DNA from: Nocardia aurantia
Lineage (GTDB): Bacteria; Actinomycetota; Actinomycetes; Mycobacteriales; Mycobacteriaceae
Assembly: GCF_009604425.1 (NCBI RefSeq)
Contig: NZ_WEGI01000014.1
Coordinates: 277,471-341,470, forward strand
DNA length: 64,000 bases
Direction: 5' to 3'
The notes below the pieces were generated by a model. The model saw only the letters and a program-made list of their open reading frames with translations, searched no databases and was not told where the DNA came from. Each line of letters begins with the position of its first letter. Position 1 is the stretch's first letter. The translations under genes and the position numbers were made by a program. Of the stretch, positions 54,264-62,642 are shown piece by piece.

Positions 54264-55690
54264 CCACTGCCGAAACCCGCAATCCCGAGACCGCCGAAGC
54301 GGTCGTCTCCGCCCCGTTCTTCCTGCGCGGTGAACTGATCGAACGCGACGACCTCACCCATCGCTCCCGCGATCTCGGCGTCACCTTCGCCACCCCGACC
54401 ATCGACCTGGACAAGGCGGTGCACCCCCGCACCGAGGTACCGCCGCTGCTGAACGTGCCACTGGCCGAGATCATCGACTTCCTGGTGGAAACCGGCCAGC
54501 GACTGCGCGATCCGCACAACCCCTTCGTACAGGACTGCATCGACCGCATGTCCTCGACCCACATCCTGCCGCGCGGCGTGCTGGAGGCCCAGGTCAAGGG
54601 CGCGGCCTCCTTCCTGGACAAGCGCCTGCTGGAAACGATCGTCGAGCAGAACTTCCCCGATCCGCGGGCCCTGGACGAGTGGATCCCCAAGCGGGACTTC
54701 ACCGGTCGCAAGAGCTTCGTGCGGGCCTTCGCGCCCAGACTGATCCACGTGCTGCCCGGCAATTCGCCCGGGGTGGCGGTGAAGTCGATCGCGCAGGGCG
54801 CGATGGTGAAGGCGGTCAACCTGTTCAAGATGTCGTCCAGCGATCCGTTCACCACCGTCGCGATCCTGCGCACGATGGCCGACCTCGATCCCGGGCACGC
54901 CATCGTGAAGTCGATGTCGGCGGTGTACTGGCGCGGCGGCGACGACGCGGTGGAGCGAACCCTGTACCGGCCGCAGTACTTCGACAAGATCGTGGCGTGG
55001 GGCGGCGGCGACGCCATCAACAACGTGATCAAGTATCTCGGTCCCGGTTTCCAGCTGGTGTCCTTCGATCCGAAGACCTCGATCTCGATGGTCGGCCGCC
55101 AGGCGTTCGACTCCGACGAGGCGCTGGACACCGCCGCCGAACTGGCCGCCGCCGATGTCATGGTGCTCAACCAGGAGGCTTGTGTCGCAAGCCGTTTCGT
55201 CTTCGTCGAGGCCGGCGAGGACGAGGTCGACCGGTTCGGGCAGCGCCTGCACGACCGGATCGTCGCCAAGGCCGCCGACTCCGGCGACACCCGGCCGCTG
55301 GATCGGGACCTGCGCGAGCAGATCGACATGCTCACCCTGCTCGACGACGAGTTCCGGGTGTTCGGCAAGACCGACGGCACCGGCCTGGTGATCCGCTCCG
55401 ACGAACCGGTCGATTTCCACCCGATCAACAAGACCGCCAACGTGGTTCGGGTCGACTCGCTCGACGACGCGGTGAAGTACGTGAACGTCGCCACCCAGAC
55501 CGTCGGCTTCTACCCGTTCGACCGGATGCCCGACTACCGCGACCGCCTCGCCAGCGGCGGCGCCCAGCGCATCGTCCACCTGGGCGAGGCGGGACCGAGC
55601 ACCATCGGCAACCCGCACGACGCCATGTACCCGCTGCACCGGTTCGTGCACTGGATGGCACACGAGGACGGGGTGGAAGCCCCGCAGTGA
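54260..55690 (+). CDS. LuxC-like acyl-CoA/fatty-acid reductase
   Basis: 476 residues, a normal LuxC length. It has the aldehyde-dehydrogenase-like fold with LPGNSPGVAVKS for NADPH binding and Cys308 in NQEACVASR as the acyl-accepting residue. It would reduce an acyl group transferred by LuxE to a fatty aldehyde. GTG start overlapping the luxE stop. A GC hairpin at 55698-55719 ends the operon. Confidence 0.85.
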   Translation: MTTAETRNPETAEAVVSAPFFLRGELIERDDLTHRSRDLGVTFATPTIDLDKAVHPRTEVPPLLNVPLAEIIDFLVETGQRLRDPHNPFVQDCIDRMSSTHILPRGVLEAQVKGAASFLDKRLLETIVEQNFPDPRALDEWIPKRDFTGRKSFVRAFAPRLIHVLPGNSPGVAVKSIAQGAMVKAVNLFKMSSSDPFTTVAILRTMADLDPGHAIVKSMSAVYWRGGDDAVERTLYRPQYFDKIVAWGGGDAINNVIKYLGPGFQLVSFDPKTSISMVGRQAFDSDEALDTAAELAAADVMVLNQEACVASRFVFVEAGEDEVDRFGQRLHDRIVAKAADSGDTRPLDRDLREQIDMLTLLDDEFRVFGKTDGTGLVIRSDEPVDFHPINKTANVVRVDSLDDAVKYVNVATQTVGFYPFDRMPDYRDRLASGGAQRIVHLGEAGPSTIGNPHDAMYPLHRFVHWMAHEDGVEAPQ

Positions 55691-55697
55691 CCGGCCC

Positions 55698-55719
55698 GGG
55701 GCGGGTTCGCGCCCGCCCC
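55698..55719. terminator. Bidirectional hairpin between luxC and DUF2889 genes
   Basis: Perfect 8-bp arms GGGGCGGG and CCCGCCCC with loop TTCGCG, in the 37-bp gap between convergent genes. Confidence 0.6.
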
Positions 55720-55727
55720 ACCGGGTT

Positions 55728-56714
55728 TCAGCGCACGTGCTCCAGCAGCGCGCCGACGTCCTCGAGTGCGCGGAGCGTGTCGTTGAGGTGAGTGCAGGTA
55801 CTGCGCCCGGTGAAGTTCCGGCGCACCTCGGCCCGCAGTCCCGTGAGCGGCAGCCCCGCCAGCCGTCCCGCACTGGCCGCCGCGACCGGGCACTCCGGCC
55901 ACGGCAGCGCCCCGATCTCGGCTTCGGAGGTCACGAACCGCCGGGTGGCGGGGTCGACGGTCGCGTGCACGGTGTACTCGTGCACGACGGTCTCGACGCC
56001 GTCGCCACTGCGGTGACTGTCCCGGAAGAACCCCTCCACCCGCACGACCTCACCGTCGCGCCACACATCCAGCCGCCGTCGGCGCCGCATGCCGTGCGGC
56101 GGCAGCGGCTCGTGCTCGTGCCAGCCCAGCGGATCGTCCGGCTCGACCTCGGGAGCGAGCGGCCCCTCGGAGATCGGCACCACCCCGGTCTCCGTCAACC
56201 GGGACATCAACGTGCCCTCCGCGATCCACCCCGCGCACAGATCCGGATATTGCAGTCCGGATCGCGGCCGGGGGACCGGCGCCGGTAACGGCGCCTGCCC
56301 CGCCGAGATCGCGTACCCACTGACCAGCAACGCCGTCGGCAGATCGTCGAGCAATTGGAATCGCACCGACCCGGATTCCCGCTCACCCGGCAATGCCTCG
56401 GCTACCGCACCCCGGAACCCGGAGGAAGCATTCACCCCGACGAGTTCCGTCAGCCTCGGATGCGCCGGGTCGGCCGAGATCCTCCGCACCTGCCGCCGCG
56501 GGTAATCGACCTCCACCTCGAGCCGGGCCTCGTCGAGAACCGTGTGCCCACCGTCGATTTCGGTGCGCAGATCACGCCCGCGCGCGACCAGCGTCACGGC
56601 CGCGAGCAGCCCGTCCGGCCGCAGCGAATCGTGGGTGGTCGTCCGCCGGACCGAACCCGGCCGGCGCGTCGGCGTGGCGGTCGCGGGAACCGCTCGATGC
56701 TGCTGCGATGTCAT
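55728..56714 (-). CDS. DUF2889 protein
   Basis: 328 residues. The C-terminal half has the DUF2889 pattern ATVDPATRRF, GALPWPECPVAAASAGRLAG and FTGRSTCTHLNDTLRALEDV. The first 90 residues form a variable N-terminal part with a beta-strand-rich segment. No enzymatic role is known for this family. It lies just upstream of the convergent luxC and downstream of an LLM enzyme on its own strand (gap 45 bp), so it probably belongs with the latter. Confidence 0.8.
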   Translation of the reverse strand: MTSQQHRAVPATATPTRRPGSVRRTTTHDSLRPDGLLAAVTLVARGRDLRTEIDGGHTVLDEARLEVEVDYPRRQVRRISADPAHPRLTELVGVNASSGFRGAVAEALPGERESGSVRFQLLDDLPTALLVSGYAISAGQAPLPAPVPRPRSGLQYPDLCAGWIAEGTLMSRLTETGVVPISEGPLAPEVEPDDPLGWHEHEPLPPHGMRRRRRLDVWRDGEVVRVEGFFRDSHRSGDGVETVVHEYTVHATVDPATRRFVTSEAEIGALPWPECPVAAASAGRLAGLPLTGLRAEVRRNFTGRSTCTHLNDTLRALEDVGALLEHVR

Positions 56715-56759
56715 GGCGTCCTCACTCGTTCTCGCTGCGACGGATCCGTTCCCGGCGCG

Positions 56760-57692
56760 TCACGTCTCGCGCAGTACCCGATCGGCGAGCAGCTCCAGCG
56801 TCCGGTCCGAGGCGCGATCGTGCGTGAACAGCACGACCTGATCGAATCCGAGCTCCCGCAACTCCCGCAGCCGCTGCGCGACCGCCGGTGCGGTCCCCAC
56901 CAGCCCACCCTCGCGCAACCCGAAACCCGGTGCCCCGAAACGTTTCTCGGCCAGCGCGCGCACCTCCGGCAACGAGGCGTCGTCCGGTGCGACCGCCGCC
57001 ACCGCCTCCACCGACAGCCGCAGCGTGCCCGGATCGCGGCCGATATCGGCACACAGCGACCGCAGCACGTCGAGCTTGCGCTCGATCTCCCCGAGCGCGT
57101 AGGTCGGCACGTTCCAGACGTCGGCATACCGCGCCACCAGCGGCAACGTGAATTTCTCCCCCACTCCGCCGACCACGATCGGCGGCCGCGGCCGTTGCAC
57201 CGGCCCCGGCACGACGGGCACCCGCCGCACCTCGTAGTGATCGCCCGCGAAGTCGATCACCCCGTCGGCGAACGCCTGGGTCAGTATCTCGAGCGTCTCG
57301 GCCAGCCGCCGCGACCGCTCCGGGAAGCCGCCCCACGCCAGCCCGGCCCGCAGATGCTCGTCCTCGATCGACCCGCTACCGAGCCCGAGTTCCAGCCGCC
57401 CGTCCGACACCTGATCGAGCGTGGTGGCCATCTTCGCCAGCAGCACCGGATGCCGAAACTGGTTGCACAACACCAGATGTCCGACCCGCAACCGTTCGGT
57501 GCGGCTCAACAGCGCGGTGGCCAGCGTCCACCCCTCCAGCGACGGCAACTGCTCGGCCCCGGGCCCGTAGAGATGGTCGTACAACCACACCGACCCGATC
57601 CCGAACTCCTCGCAGCGCAGCGCCCGATGCAGAACGTCGCGATAGGTGAATCCCAACTGCGGCACATAGACGCCGACGTCCAACCCGTCCAT
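56760..57692 (-). CDS. LLM-class (luciferase-family) oxidoreductase
   Basis: 310-residue TIM barrel. GVYVPQLGFTYRDV, SVWLYDHLYGP, LATALLSRTERLRVGHLVLCNQFRHPVLLAKM and LGLGSGSIEDE are typical of F420- or FMN-dependent LLM proteins. It is the second member in the window. Given the LuxE-LuxC pair 1 kb away, an aldehyde or related substrate is conceivable but not shown. ATG at 57692; a GTG at 57695 directly before it is possible. DUF2889 follows 45 bp downstream. Confidence 0.87.
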   Translation of the reverse strand: MDGLDVGVYVPQLGFTYRDVLHRALRCEEFGIGSVWLYDHLYGPGAEQLPSLEGWTLATALLSRTERLRVGHLVLCNQFRHPVLLAKMATTLDQVSDGRLELGLGSGSIEDEHLRAGLAWGGFPERSRRLAETLEILTQAFADGVIDFAGDHYEVRRVPVVPGPVQRPRPPIVVGGVGEKFTLPLVARYADVWNVPTYALGEIERKLDVLRSLCADIGRDPGTLRLSVEAVAAVAPDDASLPEVRALAEKRFGAPGFGLREGGLVGTAPAVAQRLRELRELGFDQVVLFTHDRASDRTLELLADRVLRET

Positions 57693-57922
57693 CACCCGAA
57701 TCCTCGCCGAGATCCATGTTCTCTCAGCCCGAGATTATCATTTCCGCACCTCTACCCGGCCGATCCGAGCCCCTCACCAATTCCGGCAAATCGCCCGCGA
57801 ACCCCCTCCGCCCCGCATACGACCCGGATTTTCTCGAGCGGTGTGTCGAAGCACGCCCCGGGCATCGGTGATGTTCAATCGGTGCCGTTGAGGTACCGGC
57901 GAACGAGTGAAAGGTAGTTGAC

Positions 57923-58237
57923 ATGGCTCTTCCCACCATGACCGCCGAGCAACGCTCCGAAGCGCTGGCCAAGGCGGCCGCGGTGCGTAAGGCCCGGTCG
58001 GAGCTGATCGAGCAGATCCGCAAGGGCTCGGTCTCACTGGCCGAGGTGCTCAAGCGCGCCGACAAGGAGGACTTGGTCAAGAAGACGAAGGTCGCAGCCG
58101 TCATCAAGGCCCTGCCCGGCATCGGCCCGGTCAAGGCAGCGAAATTGATGGACGAGGCGGAGATCCCGGTAGACCGTCGCATCGGCGGCCTCGGCTCGCG
58201 CCAGCGCGCCGCCCTGCTGGAGGCGCTGAACGCCTGA
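57923..58237 (+). CDS. mihF: Actinobacterial integration host factor mIHF
   Basis: 104 residues. MALPTMTAEQR at the start, KKTKVAAVIKALPGIGPVKAAKLMDEAEI with the helix-two-turn-helix DNA-binding core and IGGLGSRQRAALLEAL at the end are diagnostic for mIHF (Rv1388-type). It is a nucleoid-associated protein that bends or coats DNA, and it is required by mycobacteriophage L5 integration. A good ribosome site (GAAAGG) precedes the ATG. The usual gmk neighbour is not present downstream; tRNA-Leu follows 76 bp later. Confidence 0.93.
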   Translation: MALPTMTAEQRSEALAKAAAVRKARSELIEQIRKGSVSLAEVLKRADKEDLVKKTKVAAVIKALPGIGPVKAAKLMDEAEIPVDRRIGGLGSRQRAALLEALNA

Positions 58238-58240
58238 AAA

Positions 58241-58323
58241 CCACCCGGACCGGCCCCAATGCCAGCGATTTGGTCCTCATCGATCAATCGGATAATCTTT
58301 CTGAGCATCACCGGTCCGGGTGG
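58241..58323. repeat. 13-bp inverted repeat spanning the tRNA-Leu 5' end
   Basis: CCACCCGGACCGG (58241-58253), right after the mihF stop, is exactly complementary to CCGGTCCGGGTGG (58311-58323), which includes the first 10 bases of the tRNA. In a read-through transcript it would sequester the 5' strand of the acceptor stem. Confidence 0.7.
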
Positions 58324-58398
58324 CGGAATGGCAGACGCGCTAGCTTGAGGTGCTAGTGCCCGTTTAAGGGCGTGGGGGTTCAAGTCCCCCCTCGGACA
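58314..58398 (+). tRNA. tRNA-Leu (anticodon GAG)
   Basis: The acceptor stem GTCCGGG pairs with CTCGGAC (one G-T pair), discriminator A at 58398. Class II variable arm, D-loop with GGCGGAATGGCAGACGCG, anticodon stem CTAGC/GCTAG, loop TTGAGGT with anticodon GAG at 58347-58349, T-arm GGGGGTTCAAGTCCCCC. It reads CUC codons. CCA is not encoded. Confidence 0.95.
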
Positions 58399-58411
58399 CA
58401 ATCGGGACACT

Positions 58412-58452
58412 CACGGGCGGTTGTGGCAGGAAATCTGCCACGGCCGCCCGTG
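58412..58452 (+). terminator. Terminator after tRNA-Leu
   Basis: Outer stem CACGGGCGG (58412-58420) with CCGCCCGTG (58444-58452), inner stem TGGCAG/CTGCCA, followed by TCCTGTTTT. This is the best Rho-independent terminator seen in the window, with a real T-run. Confidence 0.8.
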
Positions 58453-58454
58453 TC

Positions 58455-58705
58455 CTGTTTTGGTAGGTCAGTTTCAAACCCAGGCGGCGGTACAGTTCCA
58501 GCTTGTCAGCGGGGTCGGCCTTCCGGAGGATGCCGATCAGCTCGCCCAGCGACGCCACTGTTTTCTGGATCTCGTCGGCGGTCATCCGGTGTCTGCTCGT
58601 GTCGGCGGCGCGGAGGGCGTCGATCCTGGCGTCGATGTCTTGCTTCTCGCGTTGCACCTGTGCGGTCCAGGTCGCGATCAGTGCCTCGACCTGGCCGCTG
58701 GATAT
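58455..58705 (-). pseudogene. C-terminal fragment of a large serine recombinase
   Basis: In the minus frame ending at the tRNA the codons read SGQVEALIATW, a coiled-coil QREKQDIDARIDALRAAD, RRMTADEIQ-like HRMTADEIQKTVASL and then GILRKADPADKLELYRRLGL followed by KLTYQ. This resembles the coiled-coil and tail of actinomycete large serine recombinases. The catalytic domain and recombinase domain are missing; the frame is closed by a stop at the 3' end of the neighbouring STAND gene. It is the truncated integrase of an element that integrated beside tRNA-Leu. Confidence 0.7.
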
Positions 58706-58735
58706 TCGAGGTCGCGAATCCGCGCGCGGCCTGGA

Positions 58736-61576
58736 TCAACCGGAGGGCGCCTCGCCGGACAGCTCGGCCAGGATCCGGCGGACTCCGCTCAGATCGGCGA
58801 CGTACGGGCCCGGTGTCGCGCGGTCGAGCCGCACGTAGATGTCGACGGCCGCGCGGGCCGCGGCGATGGCCTCGGCCCGCCGGTCCCCGATGTCCCCGCA
58901 TGCGTGGGCGAAGGCCCACAGTGCGTCAGCGAGTTCGGGCTCGTGGGCGGTGTCGGCCCCGACGAGTCGCTGTGCGCGCGTGACCGCCTCCTCGGCGGCG
59001 GCCAGCGCGTCCTGGTTCCGGTCGCAGTCCCGCAGCCGCAGGCTCAGATCGACCAGGGTCCGGGCCAGGGGCTGGTCGTACGCGGGGTTCGCCTGGGCCA
59101 GGCGGCGATTGAGTGCGACGGCTTCGGTCGTGACCTCCAGTGCGGCCGCGGACCGGCCGGACTTGGCCAGCACGGCGCCCAATAGCGCCGAGGACCAGGC
59201 CAGATTCGGTTCGTGGCCACCGGGATTGGTGGCGGCGAGCGTGCGGAACCGCTCGACCGCTTCCCGGGCGACCGGCAGCGCATCTTCGTGTCGCTCCGAT
59301 CCCATCAGAACCTCGGCCAGACTGCCCAGCGCCGTGGGCAGGATCGGTTCGTAGGCAGCGGGATTGATCTCGGCGAGGTGCCGGTACCGGTCGGCCGCCT
59401 CCGCGGCGACCGGCAGCGCCTGCTGCCACTCGCCGGCGGCGACGAGCTGGATGGACGAATTCGCCAGCGCCAGTGCGAGATCCGGTTCATGGGCGGCCGG
59501 ATCCGCCTGGGCCAGCACTCGATAGCGGTCGACGGCCTCCGCGCCGGCCGACAGTGCTTCCCGATGCCGTCCCAGTTGCCCCAGCCGATTACCGAGGCTC
59601 ACGAGGGCCGACGCCAGATCGGCGTCATGGGTGTGGGAATCGGTGCGGGCCAGCGTGCGGTATCGGTCGACGGCTTCGCCGATGGTGTCCAGTGCTTCCC
59701 GATGCCGGCCCAGCGTCGAGAGCCGGTTGGTGTAGTTGAGCAGCGCCAGTGCGAGTTCCGGCTCGTGGGTCTGCGGATCGGCGGCAGCCAGTGCCCGATA
59801 TCGTCGCAGGGCTTCCTGCGCGGGTTCGAGCGCCTCGTCGTGCTGGCCGAACCCCGACAGCAGGACCGCGAGATTGTCCAGCGCGGCAGCCAGTTCCGGT
59901 CCATGGGTGCCCGGATCGTCGGCGGCGAGCGCCCGCAGGCTGGCGATCGCCGCCGCGCTCGCCTCCAGCGCTTCCGCCCGGCGGCCCGCATGGTCGAGGC
60001 GGTCCGCATGCCATCGGTAGACGTGGGCGCGGTCGGCCGGATCCGCACTCGCCGCAAGCCGGTGCGGCAGCAGCGCGGTGCTGAGGGCAGCGGTCGCGAT
60101 ATCCAGATCGACCCGGCGCGCCTGCGGGATCGCCGATTCCACGGTGTGCAGGGTCGTCGGATCGACGCCGGGCAGCTCGGCGAGCCGGAGCAGGGTGGCA
60201 CCCCCGGCGCCGATCGCGACACCGGGATGCGCCCGGATCAGCGGTTGCAGCACGGTGGTGGTCAAGCCCGGTGCGCGGTGTGCGGTCTCGATGAGCATCG
60301 TCATCATGTGCGGTGCGTACCGGGCGATCCGCGGGTCCAGGCTGCCGGCGAGCAGATCGGGAACCTGCCGCAACCACGGGTCGTCGGCGGCCGAGAGCCG
60401 GCTCGCGAGAAAGTCTTCCGCGAGCCGGTCCGGCAGCAACTGCTGTAGTGCCGCATCCGGGACCGTCGGCGGATAGCAGATCCGGTGATCGTCGAGCAGT
60501 TGCTGTGCCGCACCGGGTTCCAGGCCCGCCCGCGCGACGATCGACAGCGCGTCCCGATGATCGACCGCGCCGGTGAGCGCGGCCAATCCGACCAGCCGGC
60601 CCATCATCGCGGGCGGGGTGGTGATCCGGTGGTTCTCGTAAGCGGCTGTCCAATAGTCGGTTTCCCGGGTCAGCAGATATCGGGACAGCTGCTCCGGGTG
60701 GGCCGGTGGCCGGTCGCTGCGGGCGGCGGCGTCGACGGCGGCCAGCGCGGCCATCTGCACTGTCAGTGTGACGGCATACGCGGGATCATCGAGCGATCCG
60801 GCGGCCCGCAGCCGCTGCGGCTCCGAGACGCCGAGCAATTCGGCGAATCGATCCCGGGCCGCGTCGAACAGCTCGGCGCGATCCAGCGGCGGGGGACTGC
60901 GCAACGGCAGCTCGTCGACCGCGAATTCGAGCTTGGTGAGCGGATTCTCCAGGGATTGCCACCACCAGCCCGCCGGGCGGGCGAGCAGCAGGACCCGCAC
61001 CGGTACCGCAGCTTCGGCGTAGCGCAAGCTGATGTCGCGCAACAGGATTGTCAGGTCCTCGCGTGGCCAGCGCTCGGCGTAGTCGACCAGCAGCAGCAGT
61101 CCACGGGCCCGGGTCACGTCGGGGACCGCCGCCGGATTCGGAGACGGATCCGTGGCGTGATGCGCGACCGCGACCGCCCAGCCGGCCGACCGGCTCGCAT
61201 GGGCGAACTCCAGGGCCAGCCTGGTCTTGCCCATTCCGCCCGGTGCGTGCACCAGCAGCGCCGCCCGTGCGGTCTCGGTGGCGTTGCGCCACAGCTCGAG
61301 TGCGTGCCGTTCCGCGCCGCGGCCGAGGTACGGTGCCACCCGGTGCCGGGCGGCCAGCAACTGCCCGAGCCGGGTCTGCGGCAGCCGGGGGACCGGCGGC
61401 GTGTCGGGCAATGGTTCGGTCCAGAACCGGTCGGTGTGGACCACGACCGTGACGAAGTAGTTCGTCTGGGTGGCGTGGTCGCCGATGATGCCGATCGTGG
61501 CGCCCTGCGCGTCGATCACGATCGGGGATGCCGGTTCCGGGTCGGCCGGCGCTGGTTTCTCGGTCGTCTGGATCAC
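58736..61576 (-). CDS. NLR-like STAND ATPase with TPRs and an N-terminal GDH-type signalling motif
   Basis: 946 residues. Residues 19-41 carry a short motif (IDAQGATIGIIGDH, then ATQTNYF) also found at the C-termini of the two small proteins at 62643 and 63338. An NTPase domain follows (about 80-480; Walker A APGGMGKT, 111-118, Walker B LLLLVDYAERW, LLLARPAGWWW), then about ten TPR-like repeats (520-930; e.g. LDNLAVLLSGFGQHDEAL, LNYTNRLSTLGRHREAL, LVSLGNRLGQLGRHREAL). No catalytic effector domain is fused. GTG start. This is the layout of an NLR that recruits a separate effector by N-terminal motif homotypy. Confidence 0.85.
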   Translation of the reverse strand: MIQTTEKPAPADPEPASPIVIDAQGATIGIIGDHATQTNYFVTVVVHTDRFWTEPLPDTPPVPRLPQTRLGQLLAARHRVAPYLGRGAERHALELWRNATETARAALLVHAPGGMGKTRLALEFAHASRSAGWAVAVAHHATDPSPNPAAVPDVTRARGLLLLVDYAERWPREDLTILLRDISLRYAEAAVPVRVLLLARPAGWWWQSLENPLTKLEFAVDELPLRSPPPLDRAELFDAARDRFAELLGVSEPQRLRAAGSLDDPAYAVTLTVQMAALAAVDAAARSDRPPAHPEQLSRYLLTRETDYWTAAYENHRITTPPAMMGRLVGLAALTGAVDHRDALSIVARAGLEPGAAQQLLDDHRICYPPTVPDAALQQLLPDRLAEDFLASRLSAADDPWLRQVPDLLAGSLDPRIARYAPHMMTMLIETAHRAPGLTTTVLQPLIRAHPGVAIGAGGATLLRLAELPGVDPTTLHTVESAIPQARRVDLDIATAALSTALLPHRLAASADPADRAHVYRWHADRLDHAGRRAEALEASAAAIASLRALAADDPGTHGPELAAALDNLAVLLSGFGQHDEALEPAQEALRRYRALAAADPQTHEPELALALLNYTNRLSTLGRHREALDTIGEAVDRYRTLARTDSHTHDADLASALVSLGNRLGQLGRHREALSAGAEAVDRYRVLAQADPAAHEPDLALALANSSIQLVAAGEWQQALPVAAEAADRYRHLAEINPAAYEPILPTALGSLAEVLMGSERHEDALPVAREAVERFRTLAATNPGGHEPNLAWSSALLGAVLAKSGRSAAALEVTTEAVALNRRLAQANPAYDQPLARTLVDLSLRLRDCDRNQDALAAAEEAVTRAQRLVGADTAHEPELADALWAFAHACGDIGDRRAEAIAAARAAVDIYVRLDRATPGPYVADLSGVRRILAELSGEAPSG

Positions 61577-62002
61577 CTCGCGGTACGTGTCGGGAACGAC
61601 GCCGTGCCGTCACCGCGTGTGGCGCGCGGTTCCGGTGCCGGTGGGGTACCGACGGCCCGCCTGTGTGCACACGAATCGGGCGAACAGATCCGGTGAACGC
61701 CGCCTGGTCGGTGTCTTCGAACTCGGCGAGCGCGGTGTCGTAGGAGTGCAGTATCTCCCGAACGCCGCGTCGGAAGGTGGAATCCGCGCGGAGTGGCCCG
61801 CTACCGGGTGGGCATTCGCGCCGGGCCTCCGGTTTCCTGCTGACCCCGGTTCGGCGGGAGGACCTCGCCGGCGCTGTGTGGTGAGTTCAATGCTCTCCGA
61901 AAGTGCTTCGGGCACAGGCTGATTCTGCGAGAATCCGGTCAGGGCCACCCGGGGTGGAGCTGGAATGCGCCGTTCCGGGACTCATGATGGGTGGTTATCT
62001 CG
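61577..62002. other. Broken region between the NLR gene and the glycosyltransferase fragment
   Basis: No intact gene. On the minus strand, 61680-61800 has a coding-like frame with strong GC3 (REILHSYDTALAEFEDTDQA) that has no start and ends inside the NLR upstream region; it may be a leftover of an upstream gene. The NLR promoter should be here. No palindrome or repeat was found. Confidence 0.4.
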
Positions 62003-62272
62003 ATGGGTCTTCCGCTCGACGACCGCATGCGGGTGCTGGTCACCATCAATCCGATCGAATCACATCTGCGTGGGCTGGTCACGCTCGTCCGTACGCTCGG
62101 CACACTCGGCCACGACGTGCGAATCGCGATGCCCGACAAGTGGTCCGGCTGGCTGGACGCCAACTACGGGGTGCAGATCATCGATGCCGGGCCGTCGTGG
62201 CTGGACCCCGATTTCGATGCGATCGTCTTCGGTGCGTTGCTCGACGGGGGTGCGCCGGCCTTCGACCCGTGA
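62003..62272 (+). pseudogene. N-terminal fragment of an MGT-type glycosyltransferase
   Basis: 89 residues. MRVLVTINPIESHLRGLVTL followed by VRTLGTLGHDVRIAMPD is the N-terminal nucleotide-sugar glycosyltransferase (GT1/MGT) signature, where proteins are normally about 390-420 residues. Here the frame leaves homology after DFDAIVFGAL and stops at 62272. ATG at 62003 with GGTGG upstream. It is broken, and probably not functional. Confidence 0.65.
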
Positions 62273-62642
62273 CCACCAGCGGCAGGCGATCGTCGAGTTC
62301 AGTCGATCCGCGCCGGCGGCAACTCGCCCTGACCGGTGTCGGCCTGTACGCGGCGGTCGCGTCCCTTCACGAACGAGCCCGCCAACCGAGCGCAGACCCG
62401 CCCGGACCTGATCCGCCGATCGGTCGAAAGTGTCGTGTCGCAACACTGTTGTCTCGCCTCGTCAGATCCACTGCTTTCGCAGAGGCTCGCGGTCGGAAGC
62501 GGTTGCTGTACAGCATTGCCGGCACTGAGCAATGTGCCGGGTCGCTGATGTCGTACACCAGGAATTCATGCTCGCGGGCAGGCTCGAGGTTCTACGATGA
62601 CGGCACCCGCGGACAGCGGGAATACCGAGGGGGTTGAATTTC
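62273..62642. other. Gap upstream of the first small motif protein
   Basis: No convincing gene. Two mutually exclusive hairpins overlap at 62514-62540: CATTGC with GCAATG (6 bp) and CCGGCAC with GTGCCGG (7 bp). The gene start at 62643 is preceded by GAGGGGG 9 bp upstream. Base composition is somewhat less GC-rich here than in flanking genes. Confidence 0.45.

Noticed and set aside
52914..57692. A bioluminescence operon
   Set aside because: LuxC and LuxE are present, but luxA, luxB and luxD are not, and the nearby LLM enzyme is not a luciferase subunit by its motifs.
58364..58454. The peptide ending EGGLEPPRP as a protein tail
   Set aside because: That string comes from translating the tRNA-Leu region antisense. 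The real recombinase similarity ends near 58455.
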